A stretch of DNA of 13,970 nucleotides from Oscillospiraceae bacterium (GTDB taxonomy: Bacteria; Bacillota; Clostridia; Oscillospirales; Ruminococcaceae), in contig JAITVF010000118.1 in assembly GCA_031285945.1 (NCBI GenBank), positions 1-13,970 on the forward strand, read 5' to 3'. Shown piece after piece: positions 5,260 to 13,386 of the stretch (positions are counted from its first letter, which is position 1; every line of letters begins with the position of its first letter). Below the pieces are notes generated by a model. The model was not told the DNA's origin, ran no database searches, and saw nothing but the letters and a program-made list of their open reading frames with translations. The translations under genes were made by a program, and so were the position numbers.

Positions 5260-6900
5260 TTATCGACTATATAGCCTGTCGAGGTATTTCTTTATCGGGT
5301 GCTCCGGCTCTTGCGGCGGGGTTTCTCCCAGCTCAAGATATGTTATAAGTATATCCATGGGGTATTTTTTGAGGATGTACTCCCAGGAGTATTCATCGCT
5401 TATACAGCCGACGAGAACCAGCATGTCGGGGCGTACGCCTTTGTCGATGCAGGAGTAGATAAAGTGCTCTTCCTTAGAGAATATTTCAAATACTTTTAGC
5501 TCCGCGGGCAGGGCCGGGGCTTTTGCGTCGCCAAAGATAGAGGCCCTTTTTGGCAGCAGGCAGTAGAGTACGCTGTCGCTGCCGGGATTGATCAGGCCGC
5601 TTTGGGGCAGGATAAAATCAAAATTCCCGGCAGCGCCCTCGCCGACTATTACCGCTACGGTTCTGCCGCTTTTCGATTCGTAAAGCCGCTTTTGGGCGGC
5701 GTAAAGGTTGTTTTTAAGGGCGGCGGCATCCATGGCGTGTGGGGCCGCTCCCGATTTATATGCCACGCTCAGCGCGTCCAGCAAAAAGCCCCAGGAATAT
5801 ATACGCAGGCTTTCGGGGGTGAGGCTGCCCTGGGCCATATCCCTCATAAGGATCGCCGCCCTGCCAGGAAGCGGCGCGAGGGCCGACGCAAGGGGCGCGA
5901 CCCCTCCCGCCGAGGCAAGCCCGCATCTTCGCAGTATAAGGCCCAGCTCTCTTGTGGTAAGGCCGTAGCGGGTTTCCATAAGCGTTACGAAGCCTTTATG
6001 CTTTGAGTATTCTATATAAAGCTCTATGGCCACCTGGTCATACTCGCGGCGGCAAAAGGAAAACAGCAGGATTATCTTTTCGGCCGCCAGCACCCGGGGA
6101 TCGTCAAGGTCTGTATAATAAATATTTTCGGAAAAGGCTTTGGCAAAAAAGTCCTTATCCATTTCGGTTATCAGCCGCCTGCTGAGTATATAATCCTCGG
6201 TTATAAGCTGTACGCTTACGCCGTCCGCCGTGCTCAGGTTTTTGGCGTGGCGTCTGTAGTATGTAAGCTTTTCGGGCAGAAGATAAAATGGATGCCTGGT
6301 AGCGAGGAGCATCCAGAGATAGAGATCGCCCACCGCCCTGAAATTGGGGTCATAGCCGCCCAGCTCCTGATATACCGCCTTATCGATAAGCATCGAGCAG
6401 GCGTTTATACGGTTGCCCCACAAAAAGAAGAAGTAGAACCACTCGTACCGGCTCATATTGCCCAGGGCCGAGTAGTTTTCCGGCAGCCGCCAGCCCTGCG
6501 CCCCCTCCTCGTATATTACCTCGTCCCAGGTAAAGCAGGCCTTGTAGCGGGGGTTATTCTCAAGCACTTCTATCTGCTTTTCGAGCTTTTGCTTTTTCCA
6601 CATATCGTCGGAGGCGAGAAGCGCTACGTACTTTGCGCTTGTGGAAGCGACTATGCTTTCGTACATCCTCACCGGCCCGAAATAGCTGGTGTTTTGCGGT
6701 AATGCGTAATATCGCACCCTTGCGTCGCCAAGATACGGCTTGATCTCCTCCCCTGAGCGGTCGGTGGAGCCGTCGTTTATGATATGCAGCTCAAGGTGGC
6801 GGTGGGTTTGCGAAAGAACGCTTTTTATAGCCTCCCCCACATATTTTTCGTGATTGTAGCAGGGCATTACAACGCATACCAAAGGGCCCGAGTTTTCCAT
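5260..6900 (-). CDS. Family 2 glycosyltransferase with unassigned C-terminal region
   Basis: This 546-residue protein has an N-terminal GT-A domain. [16 protein letters not shown] (10-25), NDGSTD (42-47) and the metal-binding ASDDMW (96-101) are classic family 2 inverting glycosyltransferase motifs. The acceptor part extends to about 230. Residues 300-390 are alpha-helical in composition. The last 130 residues contain [19 protein letters not shown] and DMLVLVGC, alternating beta-strand-like and helical stretches that I do not recognise. No membrane segment or signal peptide is seen, so the enzyme is probably cytoplasmic. GGAGG lies 13 bases before ATG, a long spacing. In context it probably transfers the amino sugar made by its neighbours; donor and acceptor are unknown. 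Confidence 0.88.
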   Translation of the reverse strand: MENSGPLVCVVMPCYNHEKYVGEAIKSVLSQTHRHLELHIINDGSTDRSGEEIKPYLGDARVRYYALPQNTSYFGPVRMYESIVASTSAKYVALLASDDMWKKQKLEKQIEVLENNPRYKACFTWDEVIYEEGAQGWRLPENYSALGNMSRYEWFYFFFLWGNRINACSMLIDKAVYQELGGYDPNFRAVGDLYLWMLLATRHPFYLLPEKLTYYRRHAKNLSTADGVSVQLITEDYILSRRLITEMDKDFFAKAFSENIYYTDLDDPRVLAAEKIILLFSFCRREYDQVAIELYIEYSKHKGFVTLMETRYGLTTRELGLILRRCGLASAGGVAPLASALAPLPGRAAILMRDMAQGSLTPESLRIYSWGFLLDALSVAYKSGAAPHAMDAAALKNNLYAAQKRLYESKSGRTVAVIVGEGAAGNFDFILPQSGLINPGSDSVLYCLLPKRASIFGDAKAPALPAELKVFEIFSKEEHFIYSCIDKGVRPDMLVLVGCISDEYSWEYILKKYPMDILITYLELGETPPQEPEHPIKKYLDRLYSR

Positions 6901-6947
6901 TATATTAAATTAACCTCCTATCGCAAACGGTTATCGCTTCTCTAATA

Positions 6948-7535
6948 CTACAAGGCCTTTATAACTTTTGCGGGGCTACCGCCCGCCATGCAGTTGCCGG
7001 GTATATCGGACGTAACGCAGCTCATGGGCAGTATTACTGTTCTGTCGCCTATTGTAACTCCGCTCACCACAACAGCCGGCCCCCCGATAAAAACGCCGGC
7101 GCCAATTTTGGTGGGCTTTCTTTCTATAAGCTCGCTGCCCGGGTAATTTGCCATGGCGAGGTTTGCCTTGTGGGAGGTGTGGGTCCATACAAAAACTCCG
7201 GCGGCAACGGTGGTGTGCGGGCCTATGGCAAGGCCGCCGCTCGCGTCGATTATGGCGCCCTCTCCTATATATACGTGCTCGGCGCAGTCGAGCTTTTCCG
7301 GCGAGATGATCTTTGCGTTTTCTCTCATGCGGCAGCCCTTTGGCAGGCCGTGCCATGCCGCCCTTTCGGAATCGGTCATAAGCAGGCCGGCGAGCTGACG
7401 GAAGACAACCTTCTCGCGCAAGCTCTTATTTTTTTCGTCCTCCCCAAGGAATTTAAGAGCGGCCTCAAGCTCGTCGAACAGCCTTGCCAGCCGGCCGTCG
7501 TTTTCAAAGGACTGCAAAAGCTCTGTTATACTCAA
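6948..7535 (-). CDS. Acyltransferase with N-terminal helical extension (left-handed beta-helix)
   Basis: This 195-residue protein has a helical N-terminus (1-75), then hexapeptide repeats (YIGEGAIIDASGGLAIGPHTTV, 89-110). The WTHTSHK segment (117-123) holds the likely catalytic His, followed by IGAGVFIGGPAVVVSGVTIGDRTVI (145-169) and GSPAK (186-190). This is the WbbJ/LacA-type O- or N-acetyltransferase layout; N-terminal helices precede the helix in serine and maltose acetyltransferase relatives. The start is TTG at 7535-7533, with GGGAG 11 bases upstream; no ATG lies near. It is the fifth gene of the sugar operon. It could acetylate the sugar made by the upstream dehydratase/aminotransferase pair or decorate the finished glycan. 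Confidence 0.82.
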   Translation of the reverse strand: MSITELLQSFENDGRLARLFDELEAALKFLGEDEKNKSLREKVVFRQLAGLLMTDSERAAWHGLPKGCRMRENAKIISPEKLDCAEHVYIGEGAIIDASGGLAIGPHTTVAAGVFVWTHTSHKANLAMANYPGSELIERKPTKIGAGVFIGGPAVVVSGVTIGDRTVILPMSCVTSDIPGNCMAGGSPAKVIKAL

Positions 7536-7554
7536 TGTTGATTCGCTCCCATAT

Positions 7555-8520
7555 TTAACGTTTTTTCCCCATATACCAGTTTAGTGTTTTGGCGAGGCCG
7601 TTCTCAAAGCTGATCTCCGGCGAAAAGTGAAGGAGCGACTCCGCCTTTTTTGTAGAGGCGCAGAGCCTTTTTACGTCGGCCTGGCGGGCGGGCGTATGCT
7701 CGACGGGGCCCGCGTAGCCTAAGTGTTCGCAGATTTTTTTTACTATATCGCTTATCCTGCGCTCCGCCCCCGAGCCCAGGTTTATAGTCTCTCCGCGTAT
7801 ATTTTCGTTGTTATAGGCTGCGATCAATCCCCTGACCGTATCGGCCACATAGATGTAATCGCGGGTCTGGGAGCCGTCCCCCTCGATCACAGGCTTTTCG
7901 CCCGCGAGTATTCGCCTTACAGTCAGCGGTATAATTCCGGCCAGAGGGCCTTCGATATTCTGGCGGGGGCCGTAATTGTTAAAGGGCCTTACTATGACGG
8001 TATCGTGATTATAAAGATTATAAAAGGATTTTAGCATAAGATCGGCGGCGGCCTTTCCCGCCGCGTAGGGGGTTGTGGGATTAAGGGGATGGCCTTCGTC
8101 CATAGGGGCGTAGAGGGCGGCGCCGTAAGCCTCGGAGGAGGATACGTGTATAAGCGTTTCGAATTTTTCGCCCCGCAAAAGATTAAGAAGCGTATCCATT
8201 AGGCGGACGTTGAGCATACAGGCCGTGTGGGGGTTAAAAAAGGAATAGATGAGGGCCATGGTCGCGAGATTATATACGACCTGTATATTTCCCCTGCGAA
8301 TTATCGCTTCCATGGAATTTAAGTCGCAGGCGTCCTCTTTAAAGACTACGACGTTCTTATTCTCTTTTATGGCGGCCAGGTTTTCCTCTTTGCCCACAAA
8401 AAAGTTATCGACGATAAAAAGCTCCGCCGCCCCCTCCTTAAGGACAACTTCGGCTAAATGGCTGCCTATAAAGCCCGCCCCGCCTGTGATCAGCACCCGT
8501 TTTCCCTTAAGGCTTCGCAT
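7555..8520 (-). CDS. NAD-dependent epimerase/dehydratase (extended SDR)
   Basis: This 321-residue nucleotide-sugar enzyme has the Rossmann motif GGAGFIG (13-19) for NAD and the catalytic triad Ser129, Tyr152 and Lys156 (SSSEAYG and PYAAGK). The substrate-side signature RPFNNYGPRQ (178-187) and DYIYVADTVRG are typical of extended SDRs such as UDP-sugar 4-epimerases, UDP-glucuronate decarboxylases and LegB-like 4,6-dehydratases. Which of these reactions it performs cannot be read with certainty. A following or preceding aminotransferase is typical when the SDR makes a 4-keto sugar, which favours the dehydratase option. It lies 47 bases after the aminotransferase gene; AAGGGGT lies about 7 bases before ATG. 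Confidence 0.88.
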   Translation of the reverse strand: MRSLKGKRVLITGGAGFIGSHLAEVVLKEGAAELFIVDNFFVGKEENLAAIKENKNVVVFKEDACDLNSMEAIIRRGNIQVVYNLATMALIYSFFNPHTACMLNVRLMDTLLNLLRGEKFETLIHVSSSEAYGAALYAPMDEGHPLNPTTPYAAGKAAADLMLKSFYNLYNHDTVIVRPFNNYGPRQNIEGPLAGIIPLTVRRILAGEKPVIEGDGSQTRDYIYVADTVRGLIAAYNNENIRGETINLGSGAERRISDIVKKICEHLGYAGPVEHTPARQADVKRLCASTKKAESLLHFSPEISFENGLAKTLNWYMGKKR

Positions 8521-8567
8521 AATCTTACCCCTTATACTTTATATATACTACGAGTATAATCGCGAAT

Positions 8568-9800
8568 CTAGCTTAGATTTTTAAAGGCGGTGGCCAGCTC
8601 TTTTGCTACAAGCTCCTGCTGCGCCCTGGTCATCCCCACAAAGAGGGGCAGGGCTATCGAGAGCTTTTCGCACCTGTCGGCCGCCGGGAAGTCTGATTCC
8701 CGCAGGGAATAAAGCCTTTTATAATACCCGGTGTTATGCAGGGCGTGAGTTCCGGCCCGGGTGGAGATATTTCTCTTGGCGAGGGCCAGCATGACGTTGT
8801 TCCGCAGCTGATGGGCTTGGGCAAGGCCGCCGGCGGCCTTTTCATCCACCCGGCAGACATATGACTGGTAGGTGTGGAGGTATCCCGGCGGAGCATGGGG
8901 GATTTTAAGATAACCTATATCCTCTAACAACGAGCTGTAATATTCGGCGAGCTTTCGCCGCTCGGCTATAAAGCTGTCGAGCCTTGCCGCCTGGGCAATT
9001 CCCATGGCCGCCTGAACGTCGGTCATTCTAAAGTTATAGCCATGCCCGTTAAACTCCGGCATTAAAAGGCCGTAATCCTTTTTAGTATGCCGCTCGTAGC
9101 CCGAGACCTCGGCGCCGTGGCTTCTGAGCGAGCGCATACTTTCGGCAAGCGCCTCGTCGTCGGTAAGGACCATTCCGCCCTCTCCGGTCGTGATGGACTT
9201 GCGCGGGTGAAAGCTCAGGCATGAGGGGTTTGCGAAGGTACCCTGCCCTTTTTCTCCAATACGCGCGCCGATTGCGCAGGCGGCGTCCTCCAGGACTAGA
9301 AGGCCCGCCTTAAGGGCTATGGCGTTTACCGCGGGAATGTCGGCGCAGAGGCCGAAAAGGTGAACGGGTATGATGAGCCTGAGCGCATTGCCTGTTGCGG
9401 GATTTATAAGCGCGCCTTCTCTTAGCTCATAGGAGAGGACTGTATTTTTGAGCGCGGATATACTCAGGGTAAATGTTTCCTCGTCCACGTCGGCAAAAAT
9501 GGGGGTGGCGCCCTCGCTTACAACGGCGTTGGCGGTGGCTATAAAGGTGAAGGCGGGAACTATAACGTCGTGGCCCTTGCCCACCCCCAGCGCCCGTATG
9601 GCCAGCTGGAGCGCGGCGGTGCAAGAAGAGGCCGCCACCCCAAAGCGAGCCCCCTCGCGCAGGGCTATGAGCTTTTCGAACCTTTCAACCTCGGGGCCCT
9701 GGGCTACCCAGCCCGATTCGAGAACCGCGCGGATGCCCATAAGCTCGGAGCCGTCAAAGGACGGCCGCGCCACCGGGATACTGTCAATTTCCTTCGGCAT
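8568..9800 (-). CDS. DegT/DnrJ/EryC1/StrS aminotransferase (second in cluster)
   Basis: This PLP-dependent aminotransferase of 410 residues adds an amino group to a keto-sugar nucleotide. ESGWVAQGPEVERFE (28-42), SSCTAAL (58-64), VPAFTFIATANAV (81-93) and the cofactor-holding EDAACAIGA (171-179) are family features. The Schiff-base lysine is Lys201 in SFHPRKSITTGEGGM, and GYNFRMTDVQAA follows. It is only about 30 percent alike by eye to the first aminotransferase of the cluster (359 residues) and has an insertion near 122-143, so the two probably act on different keto sugars. A strong GGGAGG precedes ATG, inside the 15-base gap after the oxidoreductase. Pairing with the SDR enzyme immediately downstream suggests a 4-keto substrate. 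Confidence 0.92.
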   Translation of the reverse strand: MPKEIDSIPVARPSFDGSELMGIRAVLESGWVAQGPEVERFEKLIALREGARFGVAASSCTAALQLAIRALGVGKGHDVIVPAFTFIATANAVVSEGATPIFADVDEETFTLSISALKNTVLSYELREGALINPATGNALRLIIPVHLFGLCADIPAVNAIALKAGLLVLEDAACAIGARIGEKGQGTFANPSCLSFHPRKSITTGEGGMVLTDDEALAESMRSLRSHGAEVSGYERHTKKDYGLLMPEFNGHGYNFRMTDVQAAMGIAQAARLDSFIAERRKLAEYYSSLLEDIGYLKIPHAPPGYLHTYQSYVCRVDEKAAGGLAQAHQLRNNVMLALAKRNISTRAGTHALHNTGYYKRLYSLRESDFPAADRCEKLSIALPLFVGMTRAQQELVAKELATAFKNLS

Positions 9801-9815
9801 GTCTTTTTCCTCCCG

Positions 9816-10799
9816 TTATTTTTGCAGCTGCTTTTGCGCTTGCTCAAGAATTTCTATAACGCGAATCGCCTGAAGGTGGGACGAGCGGGAGAGGACGTTA
9901 TTTTCGACGCATTCGGCAAAATGGCCGACGCTCGCGAGCAGCGAATCCTCAAAGCCTATAAAGGGGATGTGTATGTCTCCGGCGCGGACCTTGTATTCGT
10001 ATTCGCCATAGGTTTCGGCCGGCGTTACCTCTATGCCGCTGTCGTACACGGTGAGCTTGTCGATGCTTTTTACGTCGTCGAAGACGAGCATTTTCTTAGT
10101 TCCGCCAATTATCATTCGCCTCTCTTTGACCGGGGACATCCAGCTTGAGCGCAGGTGGGCTATAAAGCCCTGATACTTCATGGTGAGATATGTAAGGGCT
10201 TCCTGCCTGCCGTAGCCCCTTCCCCCAACCGCGGTTACGCTTTGTGGGGTCTTGCCCCCTGAAAGGTAATCGATAACGGCCAGATCGTGAACCGCGAGGT
10301 CGGTCATGGCGTTTACGTCCCTGCGTATAGGGCCAAGGTTCATTCGGGAGGAATCGTAGTACAAAAGCTCCCCGAGAATTCCATTGTCGAGCATATCTTT
10401 TATGTAGGCTATCACCCTGTTGTAAAGCATAATGTGGTCAACGTGAATTATAACGCCCGCCCTTTCGGCGGCGGCGCCCACCTCAACGGCCTCGGCCAGA
10501 GTGGAGGTCATAGGCTTTTCTATAAAGATATGCTTGCCCGCCGCGACAGCCTCAAGCGCGAGACGGTGATTGGCCCCGGTATTGGTGGCAATCGCCACGG
10601 CGTCGACGGCTGGGTCGAAGAGAAGCCCCCTGTAATCGGAAAGGAGCCGGACGCTTCCCGACCGGTAGATATTCCCCGCCCGTTCAAGCCGTTGCGGGTC
10701 GGAGTCGCAGACGGCGTAAAGCGTTGTTTTTTTGCAGGCCGCTATATTGCGGGCTATGTTAGGCCCCCAATAGCCAAAACCGATTAAAGCTATATTCAT
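9816..10799 (-). CDS. Gfo/Idh/MocA oxidoreductase, WlbA/WbpB-like
   Basis: This 327-residue NAD(P)-dependent oxidoreductase has the N-terminal Rossmann fingerprint GFGYWGPN (7-14), EKPMT (94-98) with the conserved Lys, and HD at 171-172 in DLAVHDLAVIDYL, the expected catalytic His region. WlbA/WbpB members oxidise the 3-hydroxyl of UDP-GlcNAc-uronic acid, giving the keto sugar that a WbpE-type aminotransferase uses; the neighbouring aminotransferase and WlbB-like acetyltransferase fit this. An upstream ATG (10826) is in frame, but ATG at 10799 is chosen: it has AGGTG 9 bases before it and starts directly with the nucleotide-binding strand. It is second gene of the operon. The substrate is inferred from context. 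Confidence 0.88.
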   Translation of the reverse strand: MNIALIGFGYWGPNIARNIAACKKTTLYAVCDSDPQRLERAGNIYRSGSVRLLSDYRGLLFDPAVDAVAIATNTGANHRLALEAVAAGKHIFIEKPMTSTLAEAVEVGAAAERAGVIIHVDHIMLYNRVIAYIKDMLDNGILGELLYYDSSRMNLGPIRRDVNAMTDLAVHDLAVIDYLSGGKTPQSVTAVGGRGYGRQEALTYLTMKYQGFIAHLRSSWMSPVKERRMIIGGTKKMLVFDDVKSIDKLTVYDSGIEVTPAETYGEYEYKVRAGDIHIPFIGFEDSLLASVGHFAECVENNVLSRSSHLQAIRVIEILEQAQKQLQK

Positions 10800-10874
10800 G
10801 TAATGGCGCACCTGCCTTTCATGCATATCAATTATATGCGCGGGCGTTTGTCCGTGATGTGGCTTTATAGCGCT

Positions 10875-11954
10875 TTATATAAAATCGTTTACTGCCCTCA
10901 CGATTGTTTCGAGATCGCCGCGCGAAAGGCCGGGGTGAACGGGAAGGCTCACAACCCGGTTTTTTACCCCATCGGCGGCGGGGAAGCTTATATTTTGAGC
11001 TATACCGCTCATGCAGCGCTGCTCGGGAATGGTGAGGGGGTAAAAGATTCCGCAGCCGATTTCATTTTTTTCAAGATGCCTTAAGAACCGCTCGCGCTCC
11101 TTTACCTTTACGGTATACTGGTTAAATACGTGCTCGCGGCGGGGGAGTACCGCCGGGATATCTATAAGCGGGTTCGTGATCCCGGCGCTAAGAAAGGCGG
11201 CGTTTTTTTGCCTGGCGGCGTTGAAGGCGGGCAGCTTTTTAAGCTGCTCATTGCCTATGGCCGCGGCTATGTTTGTCATGCGGAAGTTGTAGCCTGTGAT
11301 CTCGTGGCGATACCTTTCCCTCATGCCGTGGTTTATAAGCATACGGCAGCGCCGGGCGGGGGCTTCATTTTTAAAGAGGACCATGCCGCCCTCGGAGGTT
11401 GTCATGTTTTTGGTGGGGTAAAAGCTAAAGCAGGAGGCGTCGGCGAAGGAGCCCGCTTTTTTGCCGCCCAGGAGGGCGCCGTGGCTTTGGGCGCAGTCTT
11501 CTACCACGGTGAGGCCGCGCTCCTTTGCTATGGCCATGATACCCTCCATATCGCAGGGCTGGCCGAAGAGATGAACCGCGATTATGGCGCGGATGTCTTT
11601 ATCCCTGTCGAGCGCCGCGCGAACAGTCTCGGGAGTCATTAGAAAGCTATCGGAGTCGATATCGCAAAAGCGGGGAAGCCCGCCCGCGTAGACGACGCAG
11701 TTGGCCGACGCTATAAAGGAAAAGGCGGTGGTAAGAATTTTATCCCCCTGGCCGAGGCCCAGAGAGCGCAGGGCCAGCTCAAGGGCGGCGGTGCCGGAGG
11801 TGCAGGCTATGCCGCGGGGCATTCCGATATAGGCGGCGAAGGCTTCCTCAAAAGCCTCCGTTTCGTGGCCGGAGGCAAGGAGGCCGCTTTCCAGCACTTT
11901 TATTACCGCGTTCTTTTCTTCCTGGTCAATAAGTGGTCTTGCTATGCTTATCAT
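10875..11954 (-). CDS. DegT/DnrJ/EryC1/StrS aminotransferase, WbpE/WlbC-like (operon leader)
   Basis: First gene of the minus-strand sugar operon, 359 residues. It is a PLP-dependent sugar aminotransferase: TSGTAALELALRSLG (52-66), VVEDCAQSHGA (150-160, Asp153 holding the cofactor nitrogen) and the Schiff-base Lys182 in SFYPTKNMTTSEGGM, then GYNFRMTNIAAAIG. The length and the PTKNMTT form match WbpE/WlbC, which aminate UDP-3-keto-GlcNAc-uronic acid. The adjacent Gfo/Idh/MocA gene would supply that keto sugar. The ribosome binding site is weak (GGGAT about 13 bases before ATG), unlike the rest of the operon, and an intrinsic terminator lies about 100 bases upstream, so expression may be throttled here. 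Confidence 0.93.
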   Translation of the reverse strand: MISIARPLIDQEEKNAVIKVLESGLLASGHETEAFEEAFAAYIGMPRGIACTSGTAALELALRSLGLGQGDKILTTAFSFIASANCVVYAGGLPRFCDIDSDSFLMTPETVRAALDRDKDIRAIIAVHLFGQPCDMEGIMAIAKERGLTVVEDCAQSHGALLGGKKAGSFADASCFSFYPTKNMTTSEGGMVLFKNEAPARRCRMLINHGMRERYRHEITGYNFRMTNIAAAIGNEQLKKLPAFNAARQKNAAFLSAGITNPLIDIPAVLPRREHVFNQYTVKVKERERFLRHLEKNEIGCGIFYPLTIPEQRCMSGIAQNISFPAADGVKNRVVSLPVHPGLSRGDLETIVRAVNDFI

Positions 11955-12052
11955 AACTATTCACGTATCCCGTTCTATGGATTTTTGCGTTCCCTAAAGG
12001 CTATGCGGTCTTAGGGCTAGGGGTGAATAATCTGCATTAAAATTACAATTTA

Positions 12053-12085
12053 AACAAAAAATGCCGCTTTATGAATAAGCGGCAT
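12053..12085 (-). terminator. Intrinsic terminator pointing into the sugar operon
   Basis: Read on the minus strand, ATGCCGCTT (12085-12077) pairs with AAGCGGCAT (12069-12061) over a seven-base loop and is followed directly by a run of six T residues. The stem is perfect over 9 pairs. It lies between the divergent starts at 11954 and 12149, so no minus-strand gene ends here. It either blocks antisense transcription from the right (the CAP gene's reverse strand) or acts as an attenuator or leader terminator of the sugar operon. Confidence 0.75.
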
Positions 12086-12148
12086 CCAAAAGGATAACTA
12101 TTAATATAAAGACAGCCAAATCGTCCTCTTAAGACGGGAGCGTGCTAT

Positions 12149-13066
12149 ATGAAAAAGCTTATTGTCATTGCCGCAGCCTTTGCCGTTATTCTTTGCGGCT
12201 GCGTTACAGACCGGGCGGAGGGGAGCGGCGAGGCCGAGCTGAGCACCCCGCCCCTTGCCGGAATCTCAGAAGCGGCGCGAGGTAACGCGGAGCCGCAAAG
12301 CAAGCCCGGGCCACAAAGCGAAGCCTCGCCGACAGCCTTGTCGCCGGAAAAATCAGAAGCAGAATCAGAAGCAGAAGCAGAGCGGGAGGATGCGTTGCCG
12401 GAAGCGCAGTCTTTGCCCGGCGAAAGCGAAAGCGCGCCGCCGGCAAATAGCGTAGCGCCCTCCGGCCCCGACAGCGGCGCCAATAAGCCCGAGCCGAGAG
12501 AGGAGCCGCAGCAGCCCGAGTCTCAGCCTGCGCCTCAGCCCGAGCCTTACGGCGGGACGGCGTTTGGGCAGGGGGACGTCTTTGAGGAATCGGCGGCGGC
12601 GGAACAGCCCGCGGCGCTACGGCAGGAAGAAAAAACCGGAATCGACGCCGAGGCCTTTGAAGAAGAGCTGTTCCGGCTCATCAACGGGGAAAGAGAGAGC
12701 AGGGGCGAGTCGGCCCTGGGGATGGAGGAGCGCCTAAGGTGGGCGGCAAGGCTCAGGGCGCCCGAGGTTCTGGACGATCTTTCCCACACCCGGCCGGACG
12801 GATCCTCTTATTACACCTCGTTTGAGGAGGCCGGCTTCGATTACGCCGGCAAATGGCACGGCGAAAACGTAAGCCGCATCCAGTTTACCCAGGGGATGTA
12901 TACCACCAGGGAGGCGGCCCGGTTTATGTTCAGCCAGCTCGCCGCCAGCACAGGACATCTTAACAATATGACGAGCGAAAACTATGATCAGGCCGGAATA
13001 GGCGTTTCGATCAGGGTTGAGGGCGATATGGTCACCGTAGCGTCGGCCCAGCTGTTTGCGGGGTAG
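12149..13066 (+). CDS. CAP-domain lipoprotein
   Basis: This 305-residue protein is probably membrane-anchored and extracellular. An N-terminal signal (1-17, two lysines then a hydrophobic run) ends in the lipobox Leu-Cys-Gly-Cys with Cys18 as the lipidated residue. Residues 20-160 are a low-complexity linker rich in Glu, Ala, Pro, Ser and Gln, likely to span the cell wall. Residues about 165-305 are a CAP (SCP/PR-1) domain: LINGERESRG, the His213 of SHTRPDG, Glu239 in HGENV and His270 in TGHLNNM are the usual cavity residues, and AQLF ends the fold. Function of bacterial CAP proteins is mostly unknown. GGGAG lies 8 bases before ATG. It is transcribed away from the sugar cluster and seems monocistronic. 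Confidence 0.9.
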   Translation: MKKLIVIAAAFAVILCGCVTDRAEGSGEAELSTPPLAGISEAARGNAEPQSKPGPQSEASPTALSPEKSEAESEAEAEREDALPEAQSLPGESESAPPANSVAPSGPDSGANKPEPREEPQQPESQPAPQPEPYGGTAFGQGDVFEESAAAEQPAALRQEEKTGIDAEAFEEELFRLINGERESRGESALGMEERLRWAARLRAPEVLDDLSHTRPDGSSYYTSFEEAGFDYAGKWHGENVSRIQFTQGMYTTREAARFMFSQLAASTGHLNNMTSENYDQAGIGVSIRVEGDMVTVASAQLFAG

Positions 13067-13096
13067 GCGTTTTGCCCCGGGCCGGCAATAATGGGG

Positions 13097-13125
13097 TTGC
13101 TATTATTCCCATAATATAGTATAAT
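13097..13125 (+). promoter_or_regulatory. Sigma-A promoter of antisense RNA, copy B
   Basis: TTGCTA (13097-13102), a 17-base spacer and TATAAT (13120-13125). It differs from copy A by one base in the -35 box and a few bases in the spacer, and it faces the toxin gene. Confidence 0.8.
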
Positions 13126-13131
13126 GTAAGC

Positions 13132-13230
13132 AAGACGGGCGGCTCCTTGTCAGGGCGGTCGCTCCCTATGTATGAATATACTTGTAGAAAGCGCCGCGCC
13201 TTATTAAGTTAGGGTGCGGTTATTTCTTTC
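13132..13230 (+). ncRNA. Putative type I antitoxin RNA, copy B
   Basis: An RNA of about 99 bases from its own promoter to the terminator stem at 13194-13219 with tail TTATTTCTTTC. It overlaps the end of the 27-codon toxin frame by about ten bases and covers the toxin's 3' untranslated region. Differences from copy A are concentrated in the middle and in the terminator loop, so each RNA could be specific for its own toxin. Activity is inferred. Confidence 0.62.
13194..13230 (+). terminator. Intrinsic terminator of antisense RNA, copy B
   Basis: A ten-pair stem (13194-13203 with 13210-13219, with G-U pairs) closes a six-base loop TTAAGT and is followed by TTATTTCTTTC. Confidence 0.72.
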
Positions 13231-13303
13231 TGGTGATGTAAACCACCAGATCGATAACCGCCACGATTAGCATTAGCAGTCCTAGGACTTCCAATATCGT
13301 CAC
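13220..13303 (-). CDS. Holin-like type I toxin peptide, 27 aa, copy B
   Basis: This is a paralogue of the peptide at 212-295: VTILE in place of MTTIE at the N-terminus, then the same hydrophobic helix with only Leu-to-Ile type exchange, and an identical VYITRKK end. The start is GTG at 13303-13301, where copy A has ATG; GGGGG lies 7 bases upstream in an identical hairpin. The frame remains open to an upstream ATG at 13423, but that longer version would read through the promoter and leader and is rejected. The weaker start codon could lower expression of this copy. Confidence 0.68.
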   Translation of the reverse strand: MTILEVLGLLMLIVAVIDLVVYITRKK

Positions 13304-13305
13304 GC

Positions 13306-13331
13306 GGTTACCCCCTTTCGGGGGAGCAACC
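13306..13331 (-). promoter_or_regulatory. Shine-Dalgarno-sequestering hairpin, toxin copy B
   Basis: The stem is identical to that of copy A: GGUUGCUCCCCC with GGGGGUAACC around GAAA in the mRNA, covering the toxin's ribosome binding site. Confidence 0.75.
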
Positions 13332-13357
13332 CTGCCGCCCGCCTTGCTTACGCTATC

Positions 13358-13386
13358 AGTATATCTATTTTGGCTATTTTTGTCAA
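13358..13386 (-). promoter_or_regulatory. Sigma-A promoter of toxin mRNA, copy B
   Basis: On the minus strand there is a perfect TTGACA (13386-13381), 17 bases and TATACT (13363-13358). The transcript would begin near 13351 with a leader of about 48 bases. Confidence 0.8.
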
